From contig JAPFBL010000068.1 in assembly GCA_026182355.1 (NCBI GenBank), positions 1,612,001 to 1,676,000 on the forward strand: DNA of 64,000 bases, written 5' to 3'. Below are positions 33,880 through 44,760 of this stretch, one piece after another; position 1 is the stretch's first letter, and each line of letters starts with the position of its first letter. This DNA is from Hermatobates lingyangjiaoensis. Taxonomy: Eukaryota; Arthropoda; Insecta; Hemiptera; Hermatobatidae. The position numbers were made by a program, and so were the translations under genes. A model generated the notes under the pieces. It made no database searches. It saw nothing but the letters and a program-made list of their open reading frames with translations, and was not told where the DNA came from.

Positions 33880-34500
33880 GTTACTGAACAACTTCTAAAA
33901 ATGATAATCAAAGATGAAATTGGTACTAAATTGTTTAATATACATATAATATTAATAATATAAAGATAATTCAGTCTCGTGATGAAGCTTTTATTATAGA
34001 GTGTAAGAAAGGACCTTTGAAGAACTTTCAAGGAAATGTGATGAAAAGTCTAAACTCTTCTCTGACGAAATCTCTAATTTAAGACAAAAGCTTGCTATGT
34101 TACATAACTCAGTACACAATTAGGTTTTACTTAGTTATGTTGATGAGGCTATGAAGAATAAAGTTAGGATTGTTTTAGTTAAAAGTAAGAAGAAACCTAA
34201 AAACCTGCAGAAAAGACACATCTGCATACCTGAAAATAAGGAAAATTAAGTTAGATCTGTTTGGTGTTGTGTTAGGTAAATATGAAAAAGAATTATTGTC
34301 ACTTGTTGAAAATGGCAAAACAAAGAAAAATTTGATCTAATTAGAAACAAGGTAGAATGAAAACCAGAAGAATCACCACATGCAAGATAAACTGAAGGCA
34401 GAAGCAACAAAGCAACGAAGAATTTGTTTGTTGTCAACGAAGCAATGACAAAGGAATTTAGTTAAATTGCGGAAGAATTTTTAAAAAAATTGAGAGAATA
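33880..34500 (+). pseudogene. Decayed coding sequence of unknown family
   Basis: From 34025 a frame of 74 codons with one internal TAG (34121) reads as a charged, coiled-coil-like protein (RKCDEKSKLFSDEISNLRQK, later KSKKKPKNLQKRHIC). Further frames (GKYEKELLSLVENGK; DKLKAEATKQRR) follow after shifts. The Lys/Glu-rich, low-stop character suggests a dead gene or transposon N-terminal region. I do not recognise the family. Confidence 0.35.
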
Positions 34501-34831
34501 TTATAAGACGAGCCGAAAATTGAACTTTTTAATAGTTATTTACAGATCTGATTATAAACACAATTAGATAGTATTGTGAGGCACACTCTCAGATAGTAGT
34601 AAATTCAAAAAAAAATCTCTCAGAAATCAAGTTGAAAAGTTAATAGAATAAACAGCCTGCCTTAAATGGCAGCTGCAAACAATAGATAGTTTGAAAAGAT
34701 TTAGCAACCGGCTAAACCGGCTTACGTCTATGGAACAGTAAAGCTTCATAAGGAAGTACACTCGTTCAGACCATTTGCTTCTCAAGTAAACAGCCCCACC
34801 TATCAGTTAAAACAGTGAAATAAAGTGATAC

Positions 34832-36016
34832 CAGTGGCGTACCTAGGGGGGGAAGGGGGGGAGGCGGTGGGTGCGGTCCGCACCGGGCGGCACTTACCTA
34901 GGGGCGGCATTTTTTATATTTACTTATAGTTGTAAAAAGCAACTTATTCATTTCATATTTATTTTCTTTCTTGAATAACAAATGATTATTATGATTATTA
35001 TAAGTTTAATATTTGATTTATATAAATTATGATTAACTATATGATTTCGAATATTATTCCTCGGTGTATATAAATGCATTTTAGTGTAAATTTTGAATTC
35101 TAATTCAAGAACAAGAGGTAGAAATGCAGAGTAGGGTGCAAGATGGCGCCTTGACATAAATCCAGCATATTGACGGTTTGGATATCGATATATTGATATC
35201 TAAAGCTATCCATTCCATCATATTTTTTGGAACTATCGAACAGTTGTTTTCGTTGTTTTCTTCTTCCACTCATAGATGGAATGTTTTACTTTCTGTCACT
35301 GGTCAAGGTGTTAAACGCAGTGTAGTTAAACGCTTCGATCAGTTGCATGGCCTTGTAAGAAAATATTCGTTTATAATACCGTGTAACCTACTAAATGAAG
35401 AATTTGAATGTCAAATAAATGACTTGATTGACATTGATAAAGAACAGTTCCATATTGAAAGAAAAAGGATCCAGGTTTTTATGGCTGTACCTACACTAAA
35501 AGAAGAGGCAAAACATTGGAAAAACGGGGAGAAAGGCCCTCTTGATCTGCTAAAGTTTATTCAGCAGTATAGGTTGGAAAATTCTGTTCCCAACATTTTA
35601 ATTTTGTTAAGAATTTTTTTAACAATTTCAATCAGTGTCGCTAGTTGCGAAAGAAGCTTCTCAAAATTGAAGTTGATAAAAAATTATCTTCGTTCTACAA
35701 TGAGTCAATTAAGACTACAAAATCTTGCAATATTGTCAATAGAACAAGAAATTACAAATAATAAAAATTTTGAGAGCATTATATACGATTTTTCTAGTAT
35801 GAAAGCTAGAAGAGTAGATAATATATAAATATGTTTACGAGTACATGCAAATATGTCTAAAAAATTTACTCTGTGTATTAATTAATATTGATTAAATAAC
35901 TTAATAATTTATTTATGTGTATTAATTTATAAAAACCACTATTTGATTAACTTATAATAGAAAGGGCGGCAAACTGGAGATTGCCCCGGGCGGCAAAAGT
36001 TCTAGGTACGCCACTG
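34832..36016 (+). mobile_element. hAT DNA transposon, internally deleted (1,185 bp)
   Basis: Perfect 15-bp terminal inverted repeats CAGTGGCGTACCTAG at both ends. Perfect 8-bp target-site duplication AGTGATAC (34824-34831 and 36017-36024), diagnostic of hAT insertion. Subterminal GGGCGGCA repeats occur at both ends. It is shorter than autonomous hAT elements and holds a truncated transposase frame. Intact ends could still be mobilised by a full-length relative (inference). Confidence 0.95.
35178..35828 (+). CDS. Truncated hAT transposase, C-terminal dimerisation domain
   Basis: A 216-codon frame. Residues 20-40 (FSLFSSSTHRWNVLL) resemble the ZMYM/TTF-zinc-finger type hAT transposases. Residues about 95-185 form the hAT C-terminal dimerisation region: LDLLKFIQQYRLENSVPN, then VASCERSFSKLKLIKN (ERSFS at 158-162) and LRLQNLAILSIE. 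The BED/TTF zinc finger and most of the RNase H-like catalytic core are absent; the junction at residues 40-60 looks like a deletion scar. It could not transpose by itself but is uninterrupted, implying a fairly recent insertion. The start shown is the first upstream ATG of the open frame and is arbitrary. Confidence 0.85.
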   Translation: MDIDILISKAIHSIIFFGTIEQLFSLFSSSTHRWNVLLSVTGQGVKRSVVKRFDQLHGLVRKYSFIIPCNLLNEEFECQINDLIDIDKEQFHIERKRIQVFMAVPTLKEEAKHWKNGEKGPLDLLKFIQQYRLENSVPNILILLRIFLTISISVASCERSFSKLKLIKNYLRSTMSQLRLQNLAILSIEQEITNNKNFESIIYDFSSMKARRVDNI

Positions 36017-36073
36017 AGTGATACGCTCAGAAGGTAAAAGGAGGTAATCTGTTGTACGTTTTTGTTTTATCTG

Positions 36074-36395
36074 GAAGGACCAGTGTAGGCCAGTGGCTAC
36101 ATTCACACCTCTGGACTGGTAAAACCGGGGTTCAATACCCGCTCTGGCCTTCGATTCATTCACTCAGGAGGTGAAAAAATGTGATCATGTCATCCCTCGG
36201 AGAGGACGTTAAGTAGTCGGTTCCGAGTCTTTACGATGTAAGGTACTCGTTAAAGATTCGTACTCTAAATACATTCGAGTTCAGAAAAATGTATGACTGC
36301 CAATAAAGAATGTTGATTGTGTGGTATCACAAAGGACCAATGTTCGATGCATGTGTGCTCTCTTGTAGGATTGCTACTGTAACTAAGATAACCTA
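36074..36395 (+). mobile_element. tRNA-derived SINE, copy 3 (plus strand, diverged)
   Basis: A-box-like TAGGCCAGTGG (36086-36096) and B-box-like GGTTCAATACC (36129-36139). The body matches the reverse complement of the other copies (GGAGAGGACGTTAAG, AGGTACTCGTTAAAGA, CACAAAGGACCAATG). The tail ends in degenerate AACCTA. No clear TSD. Confidence 0.85.
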
Positions 36396-36399
36396 CTCA

Positions 36400-37190
36400 T
36401 CAGAAACACACAGTTAAAAATAACAAAAGTGTCAAAATTATTGGACTGCAATAAGGCATATTTTGTTCGGGTGAAATGCCCGTTTATTACAAATGCCTTT
36501 GTATGAAGGAAATATTTAATGAAGGAGTTTTTAATCGTTCAAAATTACGTTCTTTAAAAAAAAAACTCTGTCAAAGTATGGCAATTTATTTTTTCTGTCC
36601 ACTTTTAAAATCATCTAAATGTAAACAATGGGTGAAATCAACATTGACCTAGTTATTAGTGAAAGAGTTATTCAAAGCTTAGGCAAACCAACACTGTAAT
36701 AATAGTGGTCAAAATGTCTTTCTGAGAAAAGTTATTTATAATGACAAAATTTATTTAGACCAAACGTCCCACAAGAGTTGTTTGAATGTGTTTGATGATT
36801 CCTAGAATACAAGCCTTTGCTAGAAAAGCGTTTTCTTCAAACAAAAGTTTATTTAACACAAATAATATATTTATTAGTTTAAAAACTCATGTATTTGTAT
36901 TTTTAAGTAATTACAATTATTAATTTATAGTCTATAAACTCATATACGTATATGGAAAATTGGATACGTAAAATTGTATGTTAATAATGAATAGATAAGT
37001 TATGTTATATCAGTAATATAGTAAAAAGATAAAGGCTGGCTTGCGATGGGATACAGATGGGATAGTACCGCATAAAAGACTAGTCCTTTATATATATGGT
37101 GATTATATCTTCATATTCAATTGATATTTTACTTCTCTTTGAAGCGGTAAAGTAAATTCTTAGTAAGTTCGTTATATTACATTATAATTA
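36400..37190. other. No recognisable feature
   Basis: AT-rich DNA. No coding similarity or repeat family recognised. Confidence 0.5.
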
Positions 37191-37194
37191 TGAT

Positions 37195-37450
37195 TTAACA
37201 CGAGAGTTCTTTGGCATTTCCTTTGACCGGGTTCCTGTGGCAGGACTGGCCAGGGCAGCGCGAGGACAGCCCTCTGAGCGCCGCTACGCCGCTGCCGGAT
37301 GTAGGCCTCTTTAGCCACTATGTTAGCCGTCTGCCATGACTCACTTCCTGGAAACACGCCAACCGCCACAACTCTATACACCACTCCATCCAGCCTTCAT
37401 CGCCAGCGTTACCGAGTCGTCTTCAGTATCGATTGAGGCCTCACACTCAT
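37195..37450. promoter_or_regulatory. GC-rich island
   Basis: The most GC-rich stretch of the window (GCAGCGCGAGGACAGCCCTC, GCGCCGCTACGCCGCTGCCG) with a consensus AP-1 site TGACTCA at about 37337. A 70-codon minus-strand frame (37172-37384) resembles no family. Could be a regulatory element, promoter or an exon I cannot recognise. Confidence 0.35.
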
Positions 37451-37835
37451 TCAAGGCAACAAACAACTCAATACTCTTCTAAAAAGCAATTATTCTAAAT
37501 AAAACAGCAAGGCATGGGTACAGTACATTATACGGTACACATGGTTATCATTCATTCAAGTTCATAATATTTTAAACAAGCTAAAGAAGCTACTTCCCAA
37601 CAAGTAGCAAGTTTTATGAATGAAAGAGAAAACATTATCTGTCTATTTTCATAAAATTAGGAAGTTATTCCCTAATTAATTGCTAAACATTTTCATTATA
37701 AATACATTTTTAACTGTTACAGTACTACTTTTTTTTTAGCTTCTCTAAATAATTATTCTATTTATAATGCATACGTGTAATTTTCTAACAAATATATATA
37801 TTTAGCACTAATAATTTAAATATTTATGGAGCTTT
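37451..37835. other. No recognisable feature
   Basis: AT-rich DNA. No coding similarity or repeat family recognised. Confidence 0.5.
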
Positions 37836-37839
37836 AAAA

Positions 37840-37925
37840 TTGGGACTCAATGAGTTTCCAGATTCAAGTCAAACTCTCAGATGTCGATGTTTCGGTTTTT
37901 ATTTAAAACGTTTTACAGATACAGA
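37840..37925 (-). repeat. Family C terminal repeat, decayed
   Basis: GTCAAACTCTCAGATGTCGA and TTTCGGTTTTTATTTAAAAC match the family C terminus at 17860-17910 in the same orientation; the CTATGAA box reads CTGTAAA. Confidence 0.65.
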
Positions 37926-38445
37926 AGTAAGAATTTACTTCTAAGTAAACTTCTAAGAACTCTTAGATTACTTTAGGAACAAAGATGTTAACAGTCTTTA
38001 ACCTTAACTGTTAAAATTAAACTGTTTAATGAAATGCTTAGTACTGTTAGTCTTAAAAAATGTAAAGTCCATAGTTTTTCTTATTCAATAAATTCTTCCT
38101 TCAGGCTATGAAAGAGGGTTTTAAAAAAAAGAGTTTGTTTTGTACTTGAAAAGCTGATCTAGCCCTGATATAGTTTTGCAGTTACAAAGAAACAAAACAC
38201 AGAAACCCAGCAACATAACTTCTAATTTTCGACATTCACCATCATAAGGAGTAGAAGTGTTCTGCTTGAGCGGCACACAGGCTTCTGAAATACCACATAT
38301 CGAATTATAGATGTGAGCTTTGTTTGTTTTTCTTTTATACAATGTTAGTTAAGTAATACTTAAAGCTTCTTGCTTTGCTACATGCTAAAAGCTGTTTCAC
38401 TTTGTTTCAAATAATTGTATGTATATAAATCTTCTTTTCTGTAGC
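37926..38445. other. No recognisable feature
   Basis: A 73-codon minus-strand frame (38121-38342) resembles nothing known. Confidence 0.45.
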
Positions 38446-38449
38446 ATAA

Positions 38450-38790
38450 AAGACACCTTTTACATGAACTACAAGTAAAACTAGACCACTTCAAATGTTG
38501 GCGCCAGACTTCATCCACTGACTCCAAATACTCTGCACTAAACACTGTTGAATTTCACAGTAAAGCTAATAATTGATGACAGCCAAAGCAAACACGCATT
38601 GCTGTTGAAATTCAACAATTAATTTCCAAACAAAATATTGGAGAGGACAGATTTATGTGGAAGGGGGTTTGAGCGTTGCTGGCAACTTACTTGGCCCAAG
38701 TTTATTTGTACCGAGTTGTAAATCAGCCCCCTCCACACAAGTTTGTTATCTAAGTTTGCCTCTTGCGAACTTCTAAGTCTTTGCAGCATC
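38450..38790. promoter_or_regulatory. Candidate conserved non-coding island
   Basis: Mixed-composition single-copy-looking DNA. It contains CTAATAATTGATGACAGCC with a Meis/Hth-type TGACAG (38577-38582) next to homeodomain-like TAAT cores. TTGAAATTCAACAATTAATT is a partial inverted repeat with TTGAATTTCA upstream. No frame of note. Regulatory role is inference. Confidence 0.3.
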
Positions 38791-39290
38791 AGATTAAAGA
38801 ATTAAAAACCTCCAAATACCTTTTTTTTTAATAGCAATTACATTTTTTTTCTTAAATATCAATCTAAATAGAATTAGATATCAAATTATCACATGTTTTA
38901 TTAATAGTGTTGGAAAACTGATGTAATTAATATTATAAAAAAAATCAATATTGTAGGGTACTTTACCCAATGGAGAGTACAGGACAGACGTGCTTGTATG
39001 AATGATAACCTACCAAACCAGCTACTATCTTATTAATAAATAGATAAAATATTTATATTAATGAAGATGTGAGCGTGTTTGTGTGTAGTGTATGTGTGCC
39101 TATGTGTGTATTTCCATAAAAAAATATACCATTCCCTAGTTTGTAATAATATGCTCAAAGCACCGAAGGTAAATCGGTTGAACACTAGTTAATCCTCTTT
39201 ATTGAAAATCTTAGCCAGTATCTCATGATTTTACTATCATTACTTACTATCTTATCATTTTATTCATACTATTATGTACATATATATAAC
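38791..39290. other. No recognisable feature
   Basis: AT-rich DNA with a short GT-rich stretch near 39075-39112. Confidence 0.5.
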
Positions 39291-39297
39291 TATATTA

Positions 39298-39405
39298 ACA
39301 CAAAGAACACACAGAAATGAAACAGAAACTCACTACTATATTTCGATGTCCTCGTCATCAGGAAGATAGAAAAGAGTCGCTCCGCAGACAGACAACGACT
39401 CATGT
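39298..39405 (-). ncRNA. Family D PLE terminus with hammerhead candidate
   Basis: Minus strand, core 39332-39366: CTTC, CTGATGA, CGAGGACATC, GAA, ATAT, A, GTAG. The core is complete and stem II short. The tail AGAACACACAGAAATGAAA is shared with 48720-48860. Confidence 0.6.
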
Positions 39406-39424
39406 ACGTATATATAGATAGATA

Positions 39425-39675
39425 GATTTCACAAAAAACACGCGAAATAACAATCAACGTCTAAACCACAATAACAAAACCACAAATGAAAAAAAAGACT
39501 AAGATCTTTTAGCCGTAAGAAGCTGTTTTTGTCAGACTAAAATCCTAACTGACAGCTGGGAAAGACTAAGAAAGAAAGCAGTTGGTTTTTTGACTCTGAT
39601 GAAGACCACTTGTTACGGTTGAAAGAACTTAGTTCTTTTTCCCCATTTCATATTGTGGTTTGATTATTACATACA
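39425..39675. repeat. Inverted pair of family A PLE termini
   Basis: The left arm (39425-39545, minus) is diverged. The right arm (39575-39675, plus) keeps the hammerhead. Both end in TTGTGGTTT-type sequence, the left with the TTTCACAAAAAACACGCGAAA hairpin. Confidence 0.8.
39592..39634 (+). ncRNA. Hammerhead ribozyme candidate, family A variant
   Basis: GACT, CTGATGA, AGACC...GGTT, GAA, AGAACT, T, AGTT. The core is intact and stem I has a G.U pair. Stem III AGAACT is no longer self-complementary, which should weaken a dimeric form. Confidence 0.55.
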
Positions 39676-39679
39676 TATA

Positions 39680-40435
39680 TTATTGTACTTAGAGAGCAGG
39701 CCTTTCTCACTATATTTGGTATAAAATTTAATATCAAATTTATAATTAATTAATTGTTATTTAATACTTCCAATTTTTTGAACACGTTTTAATGTTTTCT
39801 AGAAATAGGTGAAATAATTCGAATGGACCTTTATTTGCATAACTAACATTAGGATAACTACATTTGCATAATATTTAAAAAGTAGTTCATATCTTGCATT
39901 GTCCCTTCATAAACATTTTAAAAATTAAACATTTCTAGTTGACTCCTTTTAGGAGTTAGGGAAGTATTTATATCAATACTAAGCACTATTTACATATGTA
40001 ATTTATGGGTAAATTAGTCTGAGAATTCGACTTGGTCATGTTTTCTCTGTTGTTTGAAGAGGCCGTGGTAATACACGGACAAATTAATGCAGTCGACTGT
40101 GACTTGTTGACGACGAAACAAATCCAGAGGCCAACTGAATAAACCAGTCAGGACACATTGTTAACAAATTTATACAGTAAAGTGCCACATTAATATTTAT
40201 TGCACGTATATATCAACTAACAATGTTACAGTCATAAGTGGCAATCTGGTTACAGAAAGATTTATGATCAAATAGATAGAAATAAAACAGTGCAGCATAA
40301 CAACAATAAACTTGAATAAACAATTTTGTGAACAGTATATATCAACGTGCGACCATAAAAAAATAAGATATAGGACAACTAAATTTCATCAGAGTAACAG
40401 TAGAATTCAAACAAATGAAATAAGACTCCAAATAT
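39680..40435. other. No recognisable feature
   Basis: AT-rich DNA. No coding similarity or repeat family recognised. Confidence 0.5.
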
Positions 40436-40441
40436 ATATAT

Positions 40442-40566
40442 AACGAATTAAAACGAAGGTAGCACACAGAGAGAAACAAAAATAACCCACTTTTCAAAAT
40501 CGTCGAAATATAGAAGTGAGTTATTTCTGTGTCTATCTGTGTGCTAACTCCGTTTTAATTCGTTTT
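40442..40566. repeat. Inverted repeat, D/E-type terminus
   Basis: CGAATTAAAACGAAGGTAGC at the left and GCTAACTCCGTTTTAATTCG at the right are inverted copies. CGTCGAAATATAGAAGTGAG in the middle resembles the 3' half of the family D hammerhead. Confidence 0.7.
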
Positions 40567-40639
40567 TACTTAAAAGTCCGCTCGACCATTTCATTTAATC
40601 ACTATATATATATTTATACATCTGTTTTATTCGAACGGT

Positions 40640-41000
40640 CGATATATTATTGAATCTGTTATATATAACTTTAAATTACACAAAACAAGACACAGAAAAA
40701 AGATTAAATACGCACTTACTAAATTCGATAAAATTAAAAACCTTCTAATTAAAACCTTTGTTTTAATTAGTTGTATATATAATTCTGACTCCCATTCCGT
40801 CCTTCTACTTGGAGAGATCTCTCTCACTTCGTCCTTTCTTCCAGTCTTCTCCTGATGAAAAACAACAGTTCGAAATATGGAATTTAGTAAGTGTGTATTT
40901 TATATTTTTTTTCTATGGTATTTGTATAAACCAAGTGGTCTTCATCAGGAGACTCTTACTGAATCTATTTTTTTACAGTTGTTTAGAAGTTGATTTTATT
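40640..41000. repeat. Degenerate inverted pair, E-like terminus
   Basis: The minus copy TTAAATACGCACTTACTAAA (40703) and plus copy TTTAGTAAGTGTGTATTT (40883) are inverted. CTCCTGATGA at about 40849 is followed by a GAAATATG box; H17 would be G, so inactive. Opposing frames here are chance. AATTAGAA(AACC)-type direct repeats lie between. Confidence 0.55.
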
Positions 41001-41039
41001 TCACGTGTTTAATGTTATATTTATATATTTAAACTGAAT

Positions 41040-41395
41040 TGAAGAAAGAAGAAACAAACAAGATATCAAGAAAACACATTGCTATATTCATATTGCATCG
41101 TCATCATAAAATATACCAGTGAATTGGTATGATCTTTTCTATGTGTTTTCTTTCTGATAATAGTTCGTTAAGCCGTATATATGATTGTTTATTTATATAT
41201 ATATATAATATATATATATATATGTATATATATATAAAACAGTCCCTTAGTGCAGTATATCAAAGATTAACATAATATAACACAGAGCAATAACAACAAA
41301 ATTCACAACAATATTTTGATCTCGTTGTTATCAGGAAAAGAAAAGCTTTGCTCACCTGGATAACATTAACTAACTACACTGCGTGTAGCCAAGTA
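41040..41395. repeat. D-like termini around (TA)n
   Basis: Near 41100 and 41310-41330 the minus strand keeps recognisable pieces (TGATGACGATG; CTGATAACAACGAGATCAAA) of the family D hammerhead, with TA arrays at 41195-41240. Both are decayed. Confidence 0.5.
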
Positions 41396-41399
41396 ACCT

Positions 41400-41838
41400 A
41401 GCAGACCCATTCTTTCAAGTTTTGGTTGTCTTACCGAATATCTGTCCGCTCTTGTTTATTATTTCGCACAACCTCTTGTCCGTAATGATCCCCCTACGAT
41501 AAGGACACATTCCATTTTTTCCAAATTCTTAGTAATCTCTCCCTATAGTCTACTACTAATCATCCCTTGCTCATGGTTGCCATTGATGTCACTTTTCTTT
41601 ATATTTTATATTGATACCTGTAAAGATATTGCAGTACTTCAATAATATCTTAATCGCAGGGCTTCCTCTTCAACCCTATCCTCTAATTTCCTTGATTCTA
41701 TGGTACAATGTCCTGAAACATAATGCTTTTCTTCCTAATAGTAATTACTTCCTTCAATTCAGAGGTACTGCCATGGGTACGATTATGGCTCCTCCTTTCT
41801 CTAACTTGTCTCTAAGTTTGAACCTTTCATATGTTTAA
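41400..41838 (+). pseudogene. PLE reverse transcriptase fragment (fingers and palm)
   Basis: Across shifting frames: RPILSSFGCLTEYLSALV then QPLVRN (about 41405-41495) corresponds to the PLE RPIxSxxGxxTExxSxxxD...QPL block. LLMVAIDVTFLY (about 41565-41600) corresponds to the first catalytic motif MDVxSLYTNI. An open frame (41611-41838) ends with YFLQFRGTAMGTIMAPPFSN, the diagnostic PLE motif (L)QxxGTAMGTxMAPxYAN. The YVDD motif and endonuclease do not follow. At least two frameshifts make it dead. It is a different part of RT from 6400-6750 and 16386-17001. Confidence 0.85.
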
Positions 41839-41839
41839 C

Positions 41840-42300
41840 AGTTTCATTTCCTTCCTAGATGTTTAGAGTTGTCATCCCTCTTGCACCATAGACATCTTTT
41901 TTGCACCCAGTGCAGAAAAAAACTCGGTAATGTGCTTCGCTCATAACTGAAATAGGTGTTAATTAAGATATTAAACACAAATCCTTCTCCTTTAGAATTA
42001 ATGGATCAAAAAGCCTGTATATGTGATCACTAAAAATAACTTAGAAAACAGATTTTAAATATTAGCTGTGATGCTATGAAGCATCAATACATTAAACCAT
42101 TTGTACATATCATTTAATTTCACAGCTAGTATGGATTAAGAACCGGCTACGCTCAATGATGTCTTAATGATCTTACTGAATCGAAGAAGCTGATACAAGA
42201 TGTTTAATTCCGATCTCAATCAGTTATATTAATCTAAATTTAGATTTCCTATTTAGAAATCTAAAGCAGCTTTATCATTTTTTTCTACAACTGCGATGGC
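41840..42300. other. No recognisable feature
   Basis: AT-rich DNA; any continuation of the PLE is too decayed to follow. Confidence 0.45.
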
Positions 42301-42323
42301 AAGGGTTTTATTCATCCAATATA

Positions 42324-42630
42324 GGTTGCAGTGGCAGTCCCACAAGGGAACACACGTAGGCCGAACATTGGCCCTTTGTGATATCATACAATGAAGATTG
42401 ATTCTACAGTGGAAGTCCTAAATTTTGCTTAACTCAAGTTTATTTAAAGCAGGGATCTTTAACAAGTACCTAACATCGTATAGGCTCGGGACCGACGGTT
42501 GAACGTCCTTCTCCGAGAGACGACGTGCTCAGATTTATTCACCTCTTGCGTGAATAAATCGAGGGCCATCGAACCCCAGTGCTATCAGCCCAGAGGCGAG
42601 TGCGTTAACCACTGAGCTAACCTGGCCCTC
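42324..42630 (-). mobile_element. tRNA-derived SINE, copy 4, perfect 16-bp TSD
   Basis: Minus orientation. The A box is TTAGCTCAGTGG; the B-box region is shortened (GGTTCGAT next to a small deletion). The body matches copy 2. It is flanked by perfect 16-bp direct repeats TTATTCATCCAATATA (42308-42323 and 42631-42646). The 3' tail is reduced to one GGTT unit. Confidence 0.94.
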
Positions 42631-42649
42631 TTATTCATCCAATATACTA

Positions 42650-44540
42650 TGTTTTATCAAGAAGTCAATTGCTTTTAAATCACCAGTAATTTCTCGTTAA
42701 AATTCCTCAGCTAACATCTTGAAGTTGATATTTGTTTTCAAATATCTCGTTCTATTAATAATACTTAGAATAGGTGTAAATAGGTGTTTGATAGTTTATG
42801 ATGGTTATAAAGAGCGATTAAGTTCATACCGGAGTAAGATTAAGATAAAGACGGATACGTTTAGGGGATCAGTATTAACTAACCAGTGAGATCAGATACC
42901 AAAATATCTTAAAACACTTAGATCCTATACCAAAATATCACGCCATATGTATCATAGTAAATGTTATAATTACTGGATTACTACATTTACAGATGATTTT
43001 TTTTAATACACAAAAGTCATAACTTTTTTGTTAAAAACTATAACAAAAAAACATTAATTAACATTTTTTTTATTTTGGTGGATGAAAAACCTTGAGGTAT
43101 CTGAAATACATTTTTCAAGTTACCTCCAAATGCCTAAGTAGATGTCAATAAAGAGTATTTTGAGCACTCCACATCATTTGACAAATCGTAATGACATTTG
43201 AGAGGCATACCGTTTTTTTAGAAGAACGTAGTTGGCAGCGTCATTACCATATTTTGTGTCGAAACAGGCACGAATTCAAACCGATTTTTCAGGTGATTCT
43301 AGAAACATTAATGTTAGTATTAAGCACTGTCGTAGATAAATATTGCTTGATAAACTTACATTAATGCATTAAGAAGGATGAGCTTCGAATATTGGGTAGA
43401 TTATAATGATAGAATATGATTTTGAAGTTCTAATTATCCACTTTTAAGATGCATGTGATATCAATAATTTGTTCAAGTATCTCGTGGCTCAAATTGACAA
43501 CTATTAAGATCTGCAGTATCATGTCAGATTTTTCTAAAAATTTTACTCATTTTTGGTATCATGAATATAGCTGGCATAATGAATATAGCCACATTAAAAA
43601 AAATAAAGTCATTCAATTCCCAACGAGTATGGTACTATTAGTACTAATAGTTAAGTGTAGGCCACTGTATACTATTTATGAAATTTTATTATTAATCATC
43701 AAGAAAACTTTTTCCCAAGCGTTTTAGAGGTTGATAGACAGTGAATGTATCTGTAACATATCAAAGGTTTAGGAAATATTTGTGTAAGTCGATTTTAAAA
43801 TCTACACACAAAGCAACCTAATGGTATTGTATGCATTCTAATAATACATAATTAGGCCTAAGAATCATAAATTAAAGCTTTTTAAATTCATAGTAACATT
43901 TAGAAAGACTGATATGTTTCAAAAATAATATTTTTAGGAAACTGAAAAAAAAAGATACCAGACATTCTATACAAATATTAATATTAATATCAGGTAAGGA
44001 CGAAACAATAGCAAATAATATCAGGGCATTCATTTTAACATTGACTGTTATTAGTGGTCTACAATATTAACGTGCTGGTCTGCACTGAACTTTACTATAC
44101 CTCACCCATTACAAATCAATGGTGGATTTATTAGTTTCAAAGTAGTTGCTATATTTTGCTAGTCATACTTGTAATACAAATGTAATCGGTTGTTGTTTGT
44201 AATAACTAAAGAATGGATAGATAGATATGTTTGTTATGAATGATTAACATATTCAGTAACGAAAAGAAACATGTACTATCAACATTAATTCAAATCTAAT
44301 CATTTATCAAATAAAATTGCCAATCATAAAATCAAATAACAAACTAAAAATGACAAGTGTGATAATCATTATAAGATTATGCAAGTTACGTAAAAGACAA
44401 ATAATTAGGAAAGTAAACTTAAACAGTCAATATATTTCATATTACAGGAGTGAGTAGAGATGTCTGTTTATATGAGGAATCACAAATGATTTCAATTGTT
44501 TCATGAACGGGGATGTTTGTAAATATGGAGAATATACATG
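42650..44540. other. Unrecognised AT-rich DNA with two dispersed end motifs
   Basis: GTTAAGTGTAGGCCACTG near 43650 and GCTGGTCTGCACTGAACTTTACTATA near 44070 match the end motif of the 9.4-kb element family. No gene: frames such as 43449-43727 resemble nothing. Confidence 0.5.
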
Positions 44541-44550
44541 TCTTAAAATT

Positions 44551-44760
44551 AAACTTTAGAACGTTAACAGGAAACACAGGAAATGAGATAACTGCAAGTC
44601 ACAAATAAATGAAGACCTGTTATACATATAAGACAGCAAAGTCAACAACCTAAATAAAGCTCAAATGGCCAACTGTTATATGCCCTTTGTTGATTTCCAT
44701 TTTATTAAAATTGTTTATGGATTGGATGTTTCTATTTGATAGTTTATTTGTGTACTGATA
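44551..44760. repeat. Interspersed repeat, copy 1
   Basis: About 200 bp nearly matching 45811-46036 in the same orientation (CACAAATAAATGAAGACCT, TTGTTGATTTCCATTTTATT). Family unknown. Confidence 0.8.
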
